Below are positions 22,662-33,764 of a stretch of 64,000 nucleotides of DNA, in pieces. The position numbers were made by a program, and so were the translations under genes. The notes beneath the pieces were generated by a model, which saw only the letters and a program-made list of their open reading frames with translations, did not search any database and was not told where the DNA came from. The stretch is from positions 48,095,436 through 48,159,435 of the forward strand of contig OX463842.1 in assembly GCA_949825065.1 (NCBI GenBank), in the 5' to 3' direction. The stretch's first letter is position 1. Every line of letters starts with the position of its first letter. Source of the DNA: Odontocerum albicorne (Eukaryota; Arthropoda; Insecta; Trichoptera; Odontoceridae).

Positions 22662-22971
22662 CAGGGGTCTCCAAACTTTTTAGCCTAAGGGCCACACTGA
22701 TTCCTCCACTAAATCCCAAGGGCCAATACCTAGTTAGCTCATCATACCAACATACTGTAGTTTTGAATTACGCGTAAATTTTCGTATTGGGACTAGCCGG
22801 TGAGTGAGATATCTATGGCGCAGGGTTCGGGGGTGGGCTCCACTCCGTTTGGTTGGTACTTACGGGCAAGTGTCAAGGACATTTCATTGCGGCGAAGATA
22901 GCTACCGCGGGCCAGATTGGTGGTGCTCGCGGGCCGGTGTTGGCCCACGGGCCGTAATTTGGAGACCCTTG
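22662..22971. mobile_element. hAT MITE, 310 bp
   Basis: The ends CAGGGGTCTCCAAACTTTTT and, inverted, CAAGGGTCTCCAAATTACGG are classic hAT terminal repeats. GGCC-rich subterminal sequence is present on both sides (AAGGGCCACA; CGGGCCGGTG). The GC content is far above its surroundings. The flanking 8-mers GTCTAGTG and ACCTAGAG match at 5 of 8, so the target duplication has decayed. Confidence 0.85.
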
Positions 22972-23105
22972 ACCTAGAGAATCAATAAACACAAGCAAAA
23001 GCTTATTTTATTATCTTGATTCTTACTGCAACGGATATACTTGTGGGTGTATGCGATAACTCAGGATGTCAGAATCAATTAATATTCTCAAGCAATATTT
23101 TATGT
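22972..23105. repeat. 84-bp satellite, last block
   Basis: GCGATAACTCAGGATGTCAG at 23052 is the last clear monomer. Its CAATATTTTATGT was duplicated by the next insertion. Confidence 0.75.
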
Positions 23106-23386
23106 TCAGATCAGTTCAGTTCAGTTTGATCCCCAACGCTGTTATGGGGGATACATTTAGTCCCCATATCCATCTAAACTAGAAGATCGAAAACTTTTAA
23201 ATTTTTTTATGAGCGTTACCACATAGTGACGAAGACTGAACTGCACAAAGGGGCTTCTTCTCCGATGGCAATACACCTAAGTGGGAAAAAAATAGTAGAG
23301 ACGACGGACTTAAAGTCCGATATCACGGGAAAAGGGAAATGACTCGAAAGCATTTTTTTTCTTTTAAAGTGGCTAAAGGCCTTGAA
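23106..23386 (-). mobile_element. Short retroelement family E with 13-bp target duplication
   Basis: CAATATTTTATGT flanks the insert at 23093-23105 and 23387-23399 without mismatch. On the minus strand the 3' end is an AACTG-type microsatellite (plus strand TCAGTTCAGTTCAGTTTGAT). No coding frame. A diverged relative is at 17370-17640. It is either a SINE or the 3' end of an unseen LINE. Confidence 0.8.
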
Positions 23387-23539
23387 CAATATTTTATGTG
23401 CTCAACACTGTGATTATAAACATTTTCTTATGAAATATGTTTATTTTTAACACATGCAGATGCGGATAAGTACCAAATCTGATTGCCGCAGCCATTATCT
23501 TCCAATTTTTAAATATATGTATATATTTATTTTGTAATA

Positions 23540-23645
23540 TTTTTAATCTGCCAACAATAGGGAGTTCGAATCCCGAGTAAGAGAGCCATTGAGGAGTCTT
23601 TTATTTGAACAGCGTTATATAAATTGTTATTTTAGTATTATTATG
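23540..23645 (+). mobile_element. SINE2 copy
   Basis: TTTTTAATCTGCCAACAATA is followed by GGAGTTCGAATCCCGAG (B-box-like), then GAACAGCGTTATATAAATTG and a TTATTTTAGTATTATTATG tail. Confidence 0.65.
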
Positions 23646-23756
23646 AAAAATCCTTTCGAAGTTAAGTAAAACATAAAATACACAATTTTTATGAATTCTT
23701 TCACATGAATAATTTTAAAACCATAAATCTGAGAAAATCTATCTTCTTTTTCTTTC

Positions 23757-24230
23757 TTCCCAGTGTCATGTCAGGTCCTCCCAACGTTGAATATCACTTG
23801 AGAGTAGACATCTTTGTCTCCGGCAGCTCGAAAAAGATCTCCAACGCCCCTTATGATAGTCCATTCACGTATATTGCGGAGCCAGGAGATTTGCCTCCTG
23901 CCAAAACCTCTTCGGCCTTCTATTATGCCGTGGATGATTAGGTGCAGTAATTTGTACTTTGCTCCTCTAAGTACGAGTACATTACCCAAGTAGGACACCT
24001 TTCGTATTTTAATATTATTCAACAACGCTCTATCAACTTTGGCTCTATGAAGAACCCTCGTTTTGCTGACCATATCCGTCCAGGGTATCCGTAGCATTCT
24101 CCGGTGCATCCCCATTTCGAATGCTTCCAGTCGGTTCATACTACTAACTTTGAGGGTCCATGATTCCACTCCATGCAATAACATTGACCAAATGTAGCAT
24201 TTGACTAACCTTTGTCAAAGTTTCAAGTAA
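23757..24230 (-). pseudogene. LINE family G C-terminus, copy 1
   Basis: The minus strand is open from 24184 to 23771. LLHGVESWTLK, then RLEAFEMGMHRRMLRIPWTD, TRVLHRAKVDRALLNNIKIR and YLGNVL give the typical C-terminal region of RTE/Jockey-like LINE proteins (ESW block, then RRMLRIPW). The RT domain is absent. Copy 2 lies at 27167-27646 in the same orientation with the same 5' breakpoint region. Confidence 0.8.
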
Positions 24231-25134
24231 AACGGACATGGTATATTTGTCGTAGAAAATCTATCAGAATATTAAAAAAAAACAAATCTTGTTTTTATGC
24301 CGCGATATCTTGATCATATTGTATCGGTAATACAATAATCAAGTCATGCTCAGATATCAGATGATATTCGACATATGATTCAAAACTTGTTTTCATATTA
24401 TTTAAAAAAGAACTCAAGAGTTTCTTAAAATATTCACATCCATATATAAATCGAAGAAACCTGAAAGATTTAAATGTAAAAGCCTGCGAATCCGATTAAG
24501 TAAATTCTGTTAAGATTTTTAAACAAATTAAGTGAAATCTTAATGTAACGGGCCGTGGAAAATCTCCCCAGCTTACTGAAAATGCGAATCGGATTTGTGA
24601 TGTTTTCCGAGAATAAAGTATAGGACGAAGTTTTTTTTAATGTCTTTAAAAAGGATAAACACTTAATTCAAATATATATGTAAATTTTAAATCCTTGAGT
24701 GTGGACTAAAACATACTTGATTTATTTTTATTATAGGAGAAAGAAAATATTTCTTAAGTTTTTAATAGACATTCTTGGAATTGCTAACAGAAAAAAACAT
24801 ACGAACCAAATTTCGCTTTTTAGGTAAAAAATTAATACATATTTTTTTTACAAAAGAAATTGAGCAAGTTTGGTGATTATATAAAAAACTAGATAAAATT
24901 TACATTTTTCTATCCTGATACTACTTGGTGTGTTGTATAACATTTTTGTTATATACAATGCAACATAGTGGGTTTATTGTCATGCGACAATGTCTTTGAA
25001 CCAACCAGATAGATGTTAAAGAGGGTTTTAGTGAAAACTGGATTGGAATCCTTTTTTTTAATCCAAAGAGAATTAAATCCGCAATCCTCGGGTCAAAAGA
25101 CAGGCGCCATACAAACGGACGTGGTATATTTGTC
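24231..25134. repeat. Interval bounded by 21-bp direct repeats
   Basis: AACGGACATGGTATATTTGTC at 24231-24251 recurs with one mismatch at 25114-25134. The interval is AT-rich and contains the SINE1 remnant 24945-25110. What produced the repeats is unclear. Confidence 0.5.
24945..25110 (-). mobile_element. SINE1 remnant
   Basis: The tail (minus strand TTGTCGCATGACAATAAACC) and head with B-box-like GATTGCGGATTTAATTC are in the usual order and spacing. The A-box end is lost. Confidence 0.6.
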
Positions 25135-25720
25135 ATTCAAATATGTTGCTGTGTTACATAAAACCACTTCTATTTTTTAAGATGAATTTATTCGACAAGT
25201 ACGTAATTTTTATTCTCTGAAAACTAGGAAGATAAAAAACTTAAGTTCCTAGTGTGAAATTTATGATGAAGCGCATATTGAGTAAATAATCTTACTTAAT
25301 CAACCTTTTGAACATAATGTTCTATTGTGTAGCTCATGACGGAGCATCGTGACTCCCGTGCTAGCTTTCAGTTCCTTGAGAATGGAGGCATTATTTGAAC
25401 AAAGTAATATCACTTAATAATACCCACATAAATGAAATGGAAGGTCAGAAGAACAAGTACTTAAGGTTAAAGATCTTGTTCTGAGATTTCAGCTTCTATT
25501 GGGTTTAAGAAAAACTTTTCAGAGTTTGACGGCTAGAATTTCAGGTAACAGTTTCAGGCAACATGTCAAATGTGACAGACTGAAAACTGGGAATATCAAC
25601 TACGAATACAATGCCGTACAAGATTACAACATATGTTGATATGTTTGAAAATATCGGTAGAAACTGACACCAGGATAATGTTTCGTAGCAAAATAACAAA
25701 ACAAAGACTGATACTATCGC
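25135..25720. other. No recognisable feature
   Basis: No terminal repeats, coding signal or tandem structure seen. Confidence 0.45.
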
Positions 25721-25724
25721 ACCA

Positions 25725-25795
25725 TTTCTAATTCGTAGCAGTCAGAGAGGATAGCGTGCCAGATTTGCTTATCTTTACATACATTTAGATATCAA
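25725..25795 (-). mobile_element. LINE family A tail fragment
   Basis: GTCAGAGAGGATAGCGTGCCAGATTTGCTTATC matches the terminal part of family A in order, with mismatches. 25796-26189 shows nothing recognisable. Confidence 0.45.
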
Positions 25796-26189
25796 AGTTT
25801 CATAACAATCAACAGGTTAAACCAGCCACAACCGTTCATTTGGTATATTCTCAATTGCTGTTTTTGTTGCTAAATGAAATGCTAAGAAATCGTATAAAGT
25901 AACTTTAAAAAGCTACAGAATTACATAGACATATGAAATTAGATAAATTCGATCAACTTTATTACATTTGAAAGGAATAAAATACTTAATTTACACTTTA
26001 CTTGGAAATAATGATAATCGTTGAACAATGCCGTCGACCAAGAACCATTTGTTTACCCGTATTTTTTCATAATCGGAGATTTTGTTTTCGTTAAAGTTTT
26101 TGGTTTATTTTTGTTTTGATCAAGTACAATAGGGGATGTTTTACATAATACAGTGTATGTTATCAAGAATTCTTCCTCCTTGAGTATTC

Positions 26190-26275
26190 TTGTAAGAAAG
26201 AAATATATTTGATGAGAATCTACTCTTTAAACGGTGGTTATATAAATTGTCATTTTATTATTACTATTAACTGTT
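26190..26275 (+). mobile_element. SINE2 3' end fragment
   Basis: AACGGTGGTTATATAAATTGTCATTTTATTATTACTATT matches the 3' part of SINE2 copies; the B-box region is absent. Confidence 0.45.
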
Positions 26276-26284
26276 TTCTACATA

Positions 26285-26570
26285 CATACATATCATCACG
26301 GTAGGCTGATAAACCAGATCGCTGTTTTTTCACCTCCTTATATTTCGCCTACTTCACATTCGTACATTACGTCATGCACAATATTATATTATTCACACTT
26401 TTAATTTTACCATTTTTCAAAATCTGACCCATTTTATCCAGCCATGTTTTGTCTACACCTTCCAGGCATACCTTGCACTTCTTACTAAAATATTTTCTTA
26501 ATTATTCTTTCGTTTTTCATTTTCTCCATATATCGTTTTATTTTAAGCTCTTTTCTTTATTTAACTTGAA
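26285..26570 (-). mobile_element. LINE family A fragment
   Basis: ATCATCACGGTAGGCTGATAAACCAGAT, CACATTCGTACATTACGTCATGCA and CCAGCCATGTTTTGTCTACACCTTCC follow the order of the minus-strand family A tail. Degraded. Confidence 0.55.
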
Positions 26571-26996
26571 ACGTTTTTTACTGTCCATGCAGTGAGACTC
26601 TGGAATCAGTTACAAACCAATATAAGACTCGCTCCGTCCTTGGCATGCTTTAAGAAGCGACTGAAAAAACTTTTAATTTCTAGTCAGTAAAATAACGTGT
26701 TTCATTCCTGATTTTTCTTTTTCTTTCCTCTCCACCATCCCTTCGTTTCCTTTTGATTGATAATATCTCACTTTATATGAAAAATAATGTTCGGGTGATT
26801 TTCCGTCTTTGTGGGGTTCGTGGGCATGTTCTCACGTATATGTTTATGGATTTCGTGGGGATGGATAGTCATTTGAATGATTTATGCGACCACGTAACTT
26901 GCTTCATTTACTTTTGTCTGGTTGGTTGGAAGAGATTGCCGCCTGGCAATAAGCCCGCCAGATTGTATTGCAATAAAAGTTTTAAATAAATAAACA
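26571..26996 (+). pseudogene. LINE family H 3' end with stem-loop tail
   Basis: Codons 26583-26690 read VHAVRLWNQLQTNIRLAPSL followed by ACFKKRLKKLLISSQ and a stop at 26688-26690. This is the R-LW-N-x-L...APSL..FK..L terminus of CR1/Jockey-group RTs. A 3' UTR of about 300 bp ends in GGTTGGAAGAGATTGCCGCC, TGGCAATAAGCCCGCCAG and an AATAAATAAA tail. The TTGCCgcctGGCAA stem-loop and adjacent bases are also the 3' end of SINE1. A second, interrupted copy lies at 61700-62840 (minus). Confidence 0.85.
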
Positions 26997-27166
26997 TCCA
27001 TTTTATCCAAATCGTCATTTTCGATGCATTCATTCAGTCTTTTATCACAACACATAGCAAATAAAAATTTTATTTTTATTTCAACAGGCATTTTCTCAAC
27101 ATTTATCTTATTTTTAACCTTCAACCAAATTGGTGTTTAACTTCCATGCGTCAAAGTGGACACCTT

Positions 27167-27646
27167 ATTCCTAGTGTCATGTCAGGTCCCCCCAACGTTG
27201 ACTATCACCTGAGAGTAGGCATCTTTGTCCCCTGCAGCCCGAAAAAGATCTTTGTCCCCGGCAGCTCGAACGTTCCTTATACCAGTCCAATCACGTATAT
27301 TTCGCAGCCAGGAGATTTGACTTCTGCCAACACCTCTTCGACCCTATATTTTGCCTTGGATGTTCAGGGGCAGTAATTTGTACTTTTCTCCTCTAAGTAC
27401 ATCCCACAAATAGGACACCTTTCGGATTTTAATATTAGTCAGCAACTCTAAATCAATTTTGGATTTTTGAAGAACCCTTGTGTTACTGACCATACCCGTC
27501 CAGGGTATCCATATCATTCTCCGGTGTATCCATATTTCGAATGCTTCCAGTCGGTTCATACTACCAACTATGAGGGTTCATGATTCCACTCCATGTAGTA
27601 ACACTGAACAAACGTAGCATTTGACTAACCGTTGTTGAAGTTTCAA
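27167..27646 (-). pseudogene. LINE family G C-terminus, copy 2
   Basis: Same layout as 23757-24230 (RLEAFEIWIHRRMIWIPWTG, then TRVLQKSKIDLELLTNIKIR) with a small internal duplication near 27240-27270. By eye about 85-90% identical at the DNA level. The end points agree closely with copy 1. Confidence 0.8.
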
Positions 27647-28335
27647 GTTTTAGTTATCATCGCAGAATACGCTTCTCATTATATTAAAAGTCTTACGAGA
27701 TGATTCAATTCTACAAAGTGGACACCAACACACTATTATATTATACATATTGTTTAATCTGCCAAAAATAATGGGTTAAAATCCTGAGTTTTAAGAACAG
27801 AAGATAAATGATTTCATTAATATTATTACCCAATAAAAAGCAAATCTAAATAATAGTAAATGATTTGAGGAAATGCTTTGTGAACTGATCGATTATCTGA
27901 GATACACGTGTATAAACAGAATTCCTTCTATCAGTAAAGATAGGTGAACACATTCAATGAAGTATACACGTTCAAAGAAGCTCAATCCAGCTTTGTAGTG
28001 ATTTCCTTTTCAAAAGCTCTTCTCATTTTCCAGTCACGCTCTTCCTAGTTTTTTTAATTAAATATCATACACTTGAATGCTTATATGTACATGCTTTGTA
28101 CCAGAAACATATATTTTTTAAATAGGCAATCCATCCAAACTAGGAAGATTTGTGCCACATAATTAAATTCAATTTGTAATTATATGAGTCGATATAATAA
28201 AACCAATTTAAAAAAAGACCATTCAAGATAATTCAAAGTTTCAGCTGTTACCAAACACACATGTGTACATTGCTGGGAAAAATAATAATATATTTATCAG
28301 AGAGAAGTTTTAAAACAGTCAATTTAAAATAACTT
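27647..28335. repeat. Mostly unassigned; dispersed repeat at 28120-28260
   Basis: AATAGGCAATCCATCCAAACTA and the following ~90 bp resemble 33765-33865 (AATAGGCAGATCATCCAAACTA). Family unknown. A weak SINE2-like stretch lies at 27740-27800 (AATCTGCCAAAAATAATGGG). The rest shows nothing recognisable. Confidence 0.45.
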
Positions 28336-28338
28336 ATA

Positions 28339-28900
28339 AAGGATCTTTCATATTGAGTGGTTTTTTTTAAATCTATTTTTATAATTCTTGAATAAAACAC
28401 AAAATTTCCTTATATTTCAAAAACTTTTTATTGGTCATTGAAATATAATGTATGACATTTAAACACAAAAAAAAACAATATCCGACAGATGTCAACCTCT
28501 TGCAGTTCCACAGATGTCCACGCTTTTGTCAAAATTTTCGATGACATTTTGGTATAATTGCGGTTTTAACTCACCAAAAAACGCGAATAATTTCGTTCTT
28601 CAGCACAGGAATTGATTGATTGGTGGGCATTCTTATAGGCCTGATTTTTCACGTAACCCCAGAGAAAGTAGTCAAACGGTGTCAGATCACATGATCTTGG
28701 TGGCCAATTAACATCACCGTTTCCGGAGATTACAATACATAAAATAATTCAACAATTTGAATGCGTTGTTGTACTGTACACGACTCCATTTTTATAAATG
28801 TCATACATTACACTACAAATGTTACAAGACCCAGGCAAGTTCGCGACGCCATCTGTGTTTATCTAAGAATTAAAAAAACCGCTTAATTTGAAAAACCCTT
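28339..28900 (-). mobile_element. Mariner/Tc1-related nonautonomous element, copy 3
   Basis: 562 bp between TA dinucleotides (28337-28338 and 28901-28902). The inverted ends are AAGGATCTTTCATATTGAGT and AAGGGTTTTTCAAATTAAGC. The transposase C-terminal remnant and a non-coding right part are laid out exactly as in copy 1. 28903-29175 has no recognisable feature. Confidence 0.85.
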
Positions 28901-29179
28901 TATCACTAGTTTACATTTTGTATCAATGTACTGCTAACTGTTAATATAATTATTGATTAAACATATTTTTTACTTTATATAAATTGCTTCTTGAAAAAAT
29001 ATGCGCAATTATAGGTGTTAAAAGCTGGGCTATAGCTGTTAAAATATCTTTGAATGTTTCCAAACTGAATCCAGTATTTTTTCCCTGTGTGATTTGATAT
29101 TTTTTCATATATTCAATGGATTGATTTTAAAAATATATAAAATTATTTAATATTTATTATTTAAGATTAAAAGGAGCTG

Positions 29180-29525
29180 ACTAAATGCTGTAGAAATGCG
29201 TGCACTGAAAAGTATACATGGAGTGGCAATGTATCACAGAAAACGGAATGCGATGATTAAGATCAATGGGAACTTATGAGTGATAAGTTGAGAAATATAA
29301 AAAAGAGCACTCTGACATGGTTTGGACATGTACAATGAATTGGTAAAGAAAAGCTTACTAAACAAATATATAGTGTAATTGTTTAGTTGAAGGCGTGGTG
29401 AAAGAATACTAAGGAAAGTATTTTTGTAGAAGAAGAGGACATGTTGTAGAAAAGACGAAGGATGTGTGCTGAGACAGGAAAGTCTGCCACTTTGTCCTCT
29501 CTGCCTATCTCGACAGGGAAATGTC
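29180..29525 (+). mobile_element. LINE family A C-terminal fragment
   Basis: Near 29188 the codons read AVEMRALKSIHGVAMYHRKR. A KQIYSVIV-like stretch follows near 29360, and the terminal GAAAGTCTGCCACTTTGTCC, TCTCTGCCTATCTCGACAGG lies near 29480-29515. This is the clearest plus-strand copy of the family A tail. Confidence 0.75.
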
Positions 29526-30170
29526 GTTATTGCATGTATGTTTGTTAAAAGATTTAATTCAAAATATAAATCGTTGTATTTTCTTCTGAACCTTTGAAAT
29601 GGAAGTTAGAAATAAGCATATCATATTTTCTATAGTATCGTCACTGTTTAATAATTTCTCTTTGTTTTAAATAAAACTTAAACATTTAATTCTTAAAATT
29701 GGCCTATGATGTCCTTAAGAAGGCTCTGTGAACAAATAACACTGAGCCAGGCATGCAAAGTGAACATATATCGGGTATTTACTTAACCGAAACGTTTCAC
29801 ATGTGGGTAGGGTTATGCTTTGTACGAGTAGATCCATACATTTATCATATAGGAGAATTGTTAAAAGATCTAAAATCTTAAAGATATAAATTTAATGCAA
29901 GGAATATTTATTCAACTTAGTTTAATCAGGTAACAAATATCACTCACACTCGGCACGTGCGAGTAATAGATCCTGATTAAATCTTATTGGTGTATCTCTA
30001 TTATTCTATTGTTATGAGATGCTGTCACTTGTAATCGTATATAAATTAATTTAGATGTATTTTATCTTTTCTACTTATGTATTTAGTTAATGATAGATTC
30101 GAGAGAACCAAAATTGACTGCTTGTAATGCATCTTGTTCCCAACATTAGGATATGCTAACGAATTTAGAT
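29526..30170. other. No recognisable feature
   Basis: AT-rich with no supported frame or repeat. Confidence 0.45.
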
Positions 30171-30174
30171 GTGG

Positions 30175-30870
30175 CAAAAAGTGACTATAGTAAGATAATT
30201 GCTGTAGAAATGAGAGCGGTGCGTAGAATTATATTACGCTTTCGTTATAACATATATGTTACAGTAAAATCTGGTGAGCTTATTGTCATGTGGCAATAAC
30301 TTCCAATTTATCAGAAAGACGTTAAAGAGGCTTTAAGTGAAAACCTAGCAGGACTCTTTTTTTTTTTAAATATGAGTTCCAACTGGAATCGAACACGCAA
30401 CCTCCGAGTTGGCCGACAAGCATCTTACCAACTAGGCCACGGAGGTCGTAGAATATATAGAAAAATGATGTATGATAGAATACGATAAGAAATACAATAA
30501 GTTCTTTCGGAAATAATATGGAGTGAAAGATAATGCAGTGTTTAAGATGAACGGATCATTTAGATGTTTTTGGCATGTATGTAAAATTAATTATGAAAGA
30601 TTTCTCAGATAAGGGTTTGTAAAAATAAATTATGTAAAATAATCAATACAAGTAGTAAGCAAAGTGTGAGAAGTTTGGTAAGTCCTAAAAAAACTTGGTA
30701 CGATCAAATTCTGAAAGAGGAGAGAGTGCAGAGTCTTGACAATAGGTGAAAATTCATGAAAAGATATATGGAATGGTAAAAGCGAAAGATATACTCGTAT
30801 ATGCCAACAAAGAATAAATCGGAGATCTATTCTTCCTGCTTACCCAATTGGGAAATGGCGTGATGTGATA
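30175..30870 (+). mobile_element. LINE family A fragment split by a SINE1
   Basis: EMRAVRRI is read just before 30229. The SINE1 copy follows, then a YRKMMYDRIR-like stretch resumes at about 30450, and degraded tail sequence runs to TACCCAATTGGGAAATGGCG near 30850. It is the host of the SINE insertion at 30265-30449. Confidence 0.7.
30265..30449 (-). mobile_element. SINE1, nearly complete
   Basis: The minus strand starts with GGCCTAGTTGGTAAGATGC, an A-box-like tRNA head, followed by a B-box region GCGTGTTCGATTCC. A poly-A interior follows, then the tail TTGCCACATGACAATAAGCTC. The flanking host LINE has TAGAATTATAT on the left and TAGAATATATA on the right, consistent with an 11-bp target duplication. 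It is a SINE and not a functional tRNA: the anticodon arm and acceptor stem do not close. Confidence 0.8.
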
Positions 30871-31883
30871 ATGATGGTGATGCTAGATTCATGAAAATAA
30901 TTTAACAAGAAAATCAGGCTTAAATTATTAATGGTTTTCAATTTATGAATTTAATTTTTAAAATTTATAATTAGTAAATTTTCAATTTTAAATTAAATTA
31001 ATTAGATATTGAACCGAACATCACTGTTAAACAACAAAATCATATAGACAAAATTGATGTTACTTTAATTTCGCTGAAAATCCAAGCCCTAAAAGATAGA
31101 AGAAAAACCTTAAATACGTACGTACATCATTAAGTTGGTTTTAAACATAAAAAACCTTCCGAAATTCCTCATTCCAATAATGTTCAATATTTATTCATTC
31201 GATTTTTATATATCTTTTTGTACTTTCTCGTTCTTTAAAGTCTTTAAATTAAATCTATGATCGAAAAAGGGAGCAATTCGAAATAAGTTGATTTTTATTT
31301 GATAATGAAAGTTTTTATTCGTTTTCAGTTTGCCAAATACGAAAAAATCTTTCACGTCAATTCACATGAAAATGTGTAAAAAAACTTAAATACCTGTGAA
31401 AAGATATAAAATTATAAATATATTATTGACTAATGAATAGAAGCGAGAATATTTGACTACTTTCTTTATTATACTCGTATTATTATTAAAAATAAATTAA
31501 AAGAAAAATTGATATTTAGTTGTCGAAACAAACATTCTTAAGTCTTTTTTTAAACGTTTACCACATTCTATTCTGCATATGAATTACGATTTCTGTCAGT
31601 CGTTTTTTAGCCTGTTTGAAACAGTTGATTGACACCCACGAAATTCACATACGTGTATAAATAATACAAAATGTGTTAGTTGCTGTCACTCCTTAATTTT
31701 GACAACTCTCTTCAAAAAATAAAAAATCGGGTGAATTATTATTGAAACATCTAAAATATGAGTAAATTCATATTAAACTTAAGCTGTCAAAATGTCTAAG
31801 AATATCAATGTCACTGTCCCTACGCCGCGGCCAAACAAACATAAAACAAACACTTTATTTAACACTTAAATTTTGATTATAAC
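30871..31883. other. No recognisable feature
   Basis: About 1 kb of AT-rich sequence. No transposon ends, tandem units or supported ORF. Confidence 0.5.
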
Positions 31884-32555
31884 TTGACAATTACACAAGT
31901 ATTTCAACAGTCACAAGGGATGGGAGACAAAGGCCATTTGGCCACTAAAACATATATACACGTGTATATTCTAACTAGACAGTATTTTGGGTCACTCATC
32001 CATAACGATGGAGAATGGGCAGCATATGTAACACATATAATTAGTGCGGGATGGATGAAGTTTAGATCAATGACTAGAGTTCTATGTGATCCAAAAATGC
32101 CAGTAAAGTTAAAAGGAAAAGTATACCAAATGATTGTCAGACCCGCACTCCTCTATGGCTCCGAATGCTGGACGATGTATAACTCTTACTCCAGGTAACT
32201 AGAAACTGCTGAAATGCGCATGCTAAGATGGTCAGCTGGTGTGCTCCTAAGAGACAAAATAAAAAGCTCACGCATTCGTGGAAGCCTAGGTATTACAGAC
32301 ATCAACAGTAAGATGGAGGAGAGGCGATTGAGATGGCATGGACACGTTGGACGCAGAGCACCCGATCACATTGTGAACCAGGCAATCTCCATGAATCTTC
32401 ATCGAATAACAACCAGAGGAAGACCAAAGAATTCGTGGGTGGTGCAAAAAGATAACCTGATGAAGAGGCACGGCCTGGGGGACATAATCCTGGACAGAAG
32501 AACATACAACCTGAGGACGAGGAGAGCTGACCCCAACAGTCTTCGCAGACAGTGA
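31884..32555 (+). pseudogene. LINE family I C-terminus
   Basis: QYFGSLIHNDGEW and AGWMKFRSMTRVLCD, then MIVRPALLYGSECWT, in 31970-32198. After a stop, AEMRMLRWSAGV, RRLRWHGHVGRRAPDHIVNQ and GRPKNSWVVQKDNLMK run to TRRADPNSLR near 32550. This is the standard order of an RTE-like LINE C-terminus (YLGS, YGSECW, MLRW, RWxGHV, GRPK). One in-frame stop near 32199. No RT catalytic region and no flanking target duplication recognised. Confidence 0.85.
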
Positions 32556-32689
32556 GTTGGGATGGAGCCACGGAGAAGATTCTAGCCAGACAGCATCAAA
32601 ATCTGATAAAATGACCGTCCACAACTGTATTTTAGTACCGATTTTGATATGAGGGAGTGAAACGTGGACATGGAAAAAAAATAAAAAGG

Positions 32690-32885
32690 CATCGAATAAA
32701 TATTGTTAAAATGCATGTTCTTAAACAAATACGAAGGGTGGCAATGCATGACGAAATAAGGAATGAACTGTGTGAGAAGATGTATTAATATAGAAGAGGT
32801 GAAATATGTGTGTTAAGATAAGAACGTCTGGAGCTCTGTTCTCTCTGTCTACCCCATGAGTGAAATATCCTGATGGTCTGTATGT
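32690..32885 (+). mobile_element. LINE family A tail fragment
   Basis: GTGGCAATGCATGACGAAAT matches the family A MYDRIR region, and AGCTCTGTTCTCTCTGTCTACCCCATGAG the terminus. Short and degraded. Confidence 0.6.
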
Positions 32886-33764
32886 ATGGTTTTTCACACA
32901 TTTCATAGTTATAAAATTTAAACATTATTTCTCTTTATATTTTGAAAGACTCATATTTTTTTATAAATTCTGTGTAAAAATATATTTATAGATTAAATCC
33001 AAGCCTTGCAGAAACCTCTCTCGTTTATTTTTCTTATTTGCTTAAATGGAAATTAAATTATTCCTTTTGTGCGCATCCATATCATGATAAAATATTGAAA
33101 CACAGATGAAAATTTCATCCCTCTATACTCGAGAGATTTAGCGTTCTCGCGTCATTCAAATATTCAATTATATGACCTGGCATAAATTTAATAGCAGTGC
33201 ATTTCACTATAACTGCAGTTTCCCAGGGGTAGAGGTTTATACCAAACCATAAACCCTTTCAATTCCATCATTCGATTTGGAGAACTAATAAAGAGAATAT
33301 TTAGACGCGTATTTTAATAAATTATTTTTATTGTATTTTACGAACCATTGGACGCTCCATTTTACTTAGAAAAATCGACTTAAAATTGGGGTACGTTTTA
33401 TGGTTACAAGAAAGGTAATACGCGGTAAAAGGTCCTTACAGAAAAGAATTCATACTACCAAAAAAAAAATTGTAGGCGATTATTTTCCTACCTATGCCCA
33501 TATTTAATTTAAATACCTACGTTTAAGTAGTGCGTTGAATGGTATCGAAGATGACTTAGTTGTTTAAGAGATTGACAACGATAGTTCAGACAGTAATACG
33601 AAAAGTGACAGCAACGAGACGAATGAAAGTCAACTGAATGCTGGTGGTATAAAGCATAGCAATAATAATTTTTAAAAATAAAGAAGTTGAATGTTTTTGT
33701 AAAAAACAAATATTATTTTCTAAAAATCATCTTATAAATTTGGGTTGCGATTTTTTTCGTAATA
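32886..33764. other. No confident feature
   Basis: AT-rich. Around 33530-33650 a broken plus-strand frame is rich in Asp, Ser and Asn, but too short and interrupted to assign. Confidence 0.4.

Noticed and set aside
32286..32624. Minus-strand ORFs of 89-112 codons
   Set aside because: Antisense shadows of the LINE I C-terminus on the plus strand.
33530..33660. Acidic Asp/Ser/Asn-rich frame resembling a piggyBac transposase N-terminus
   Set aside because: Interrupted by a stop, short and of low complexity; no catalytic part nearby.
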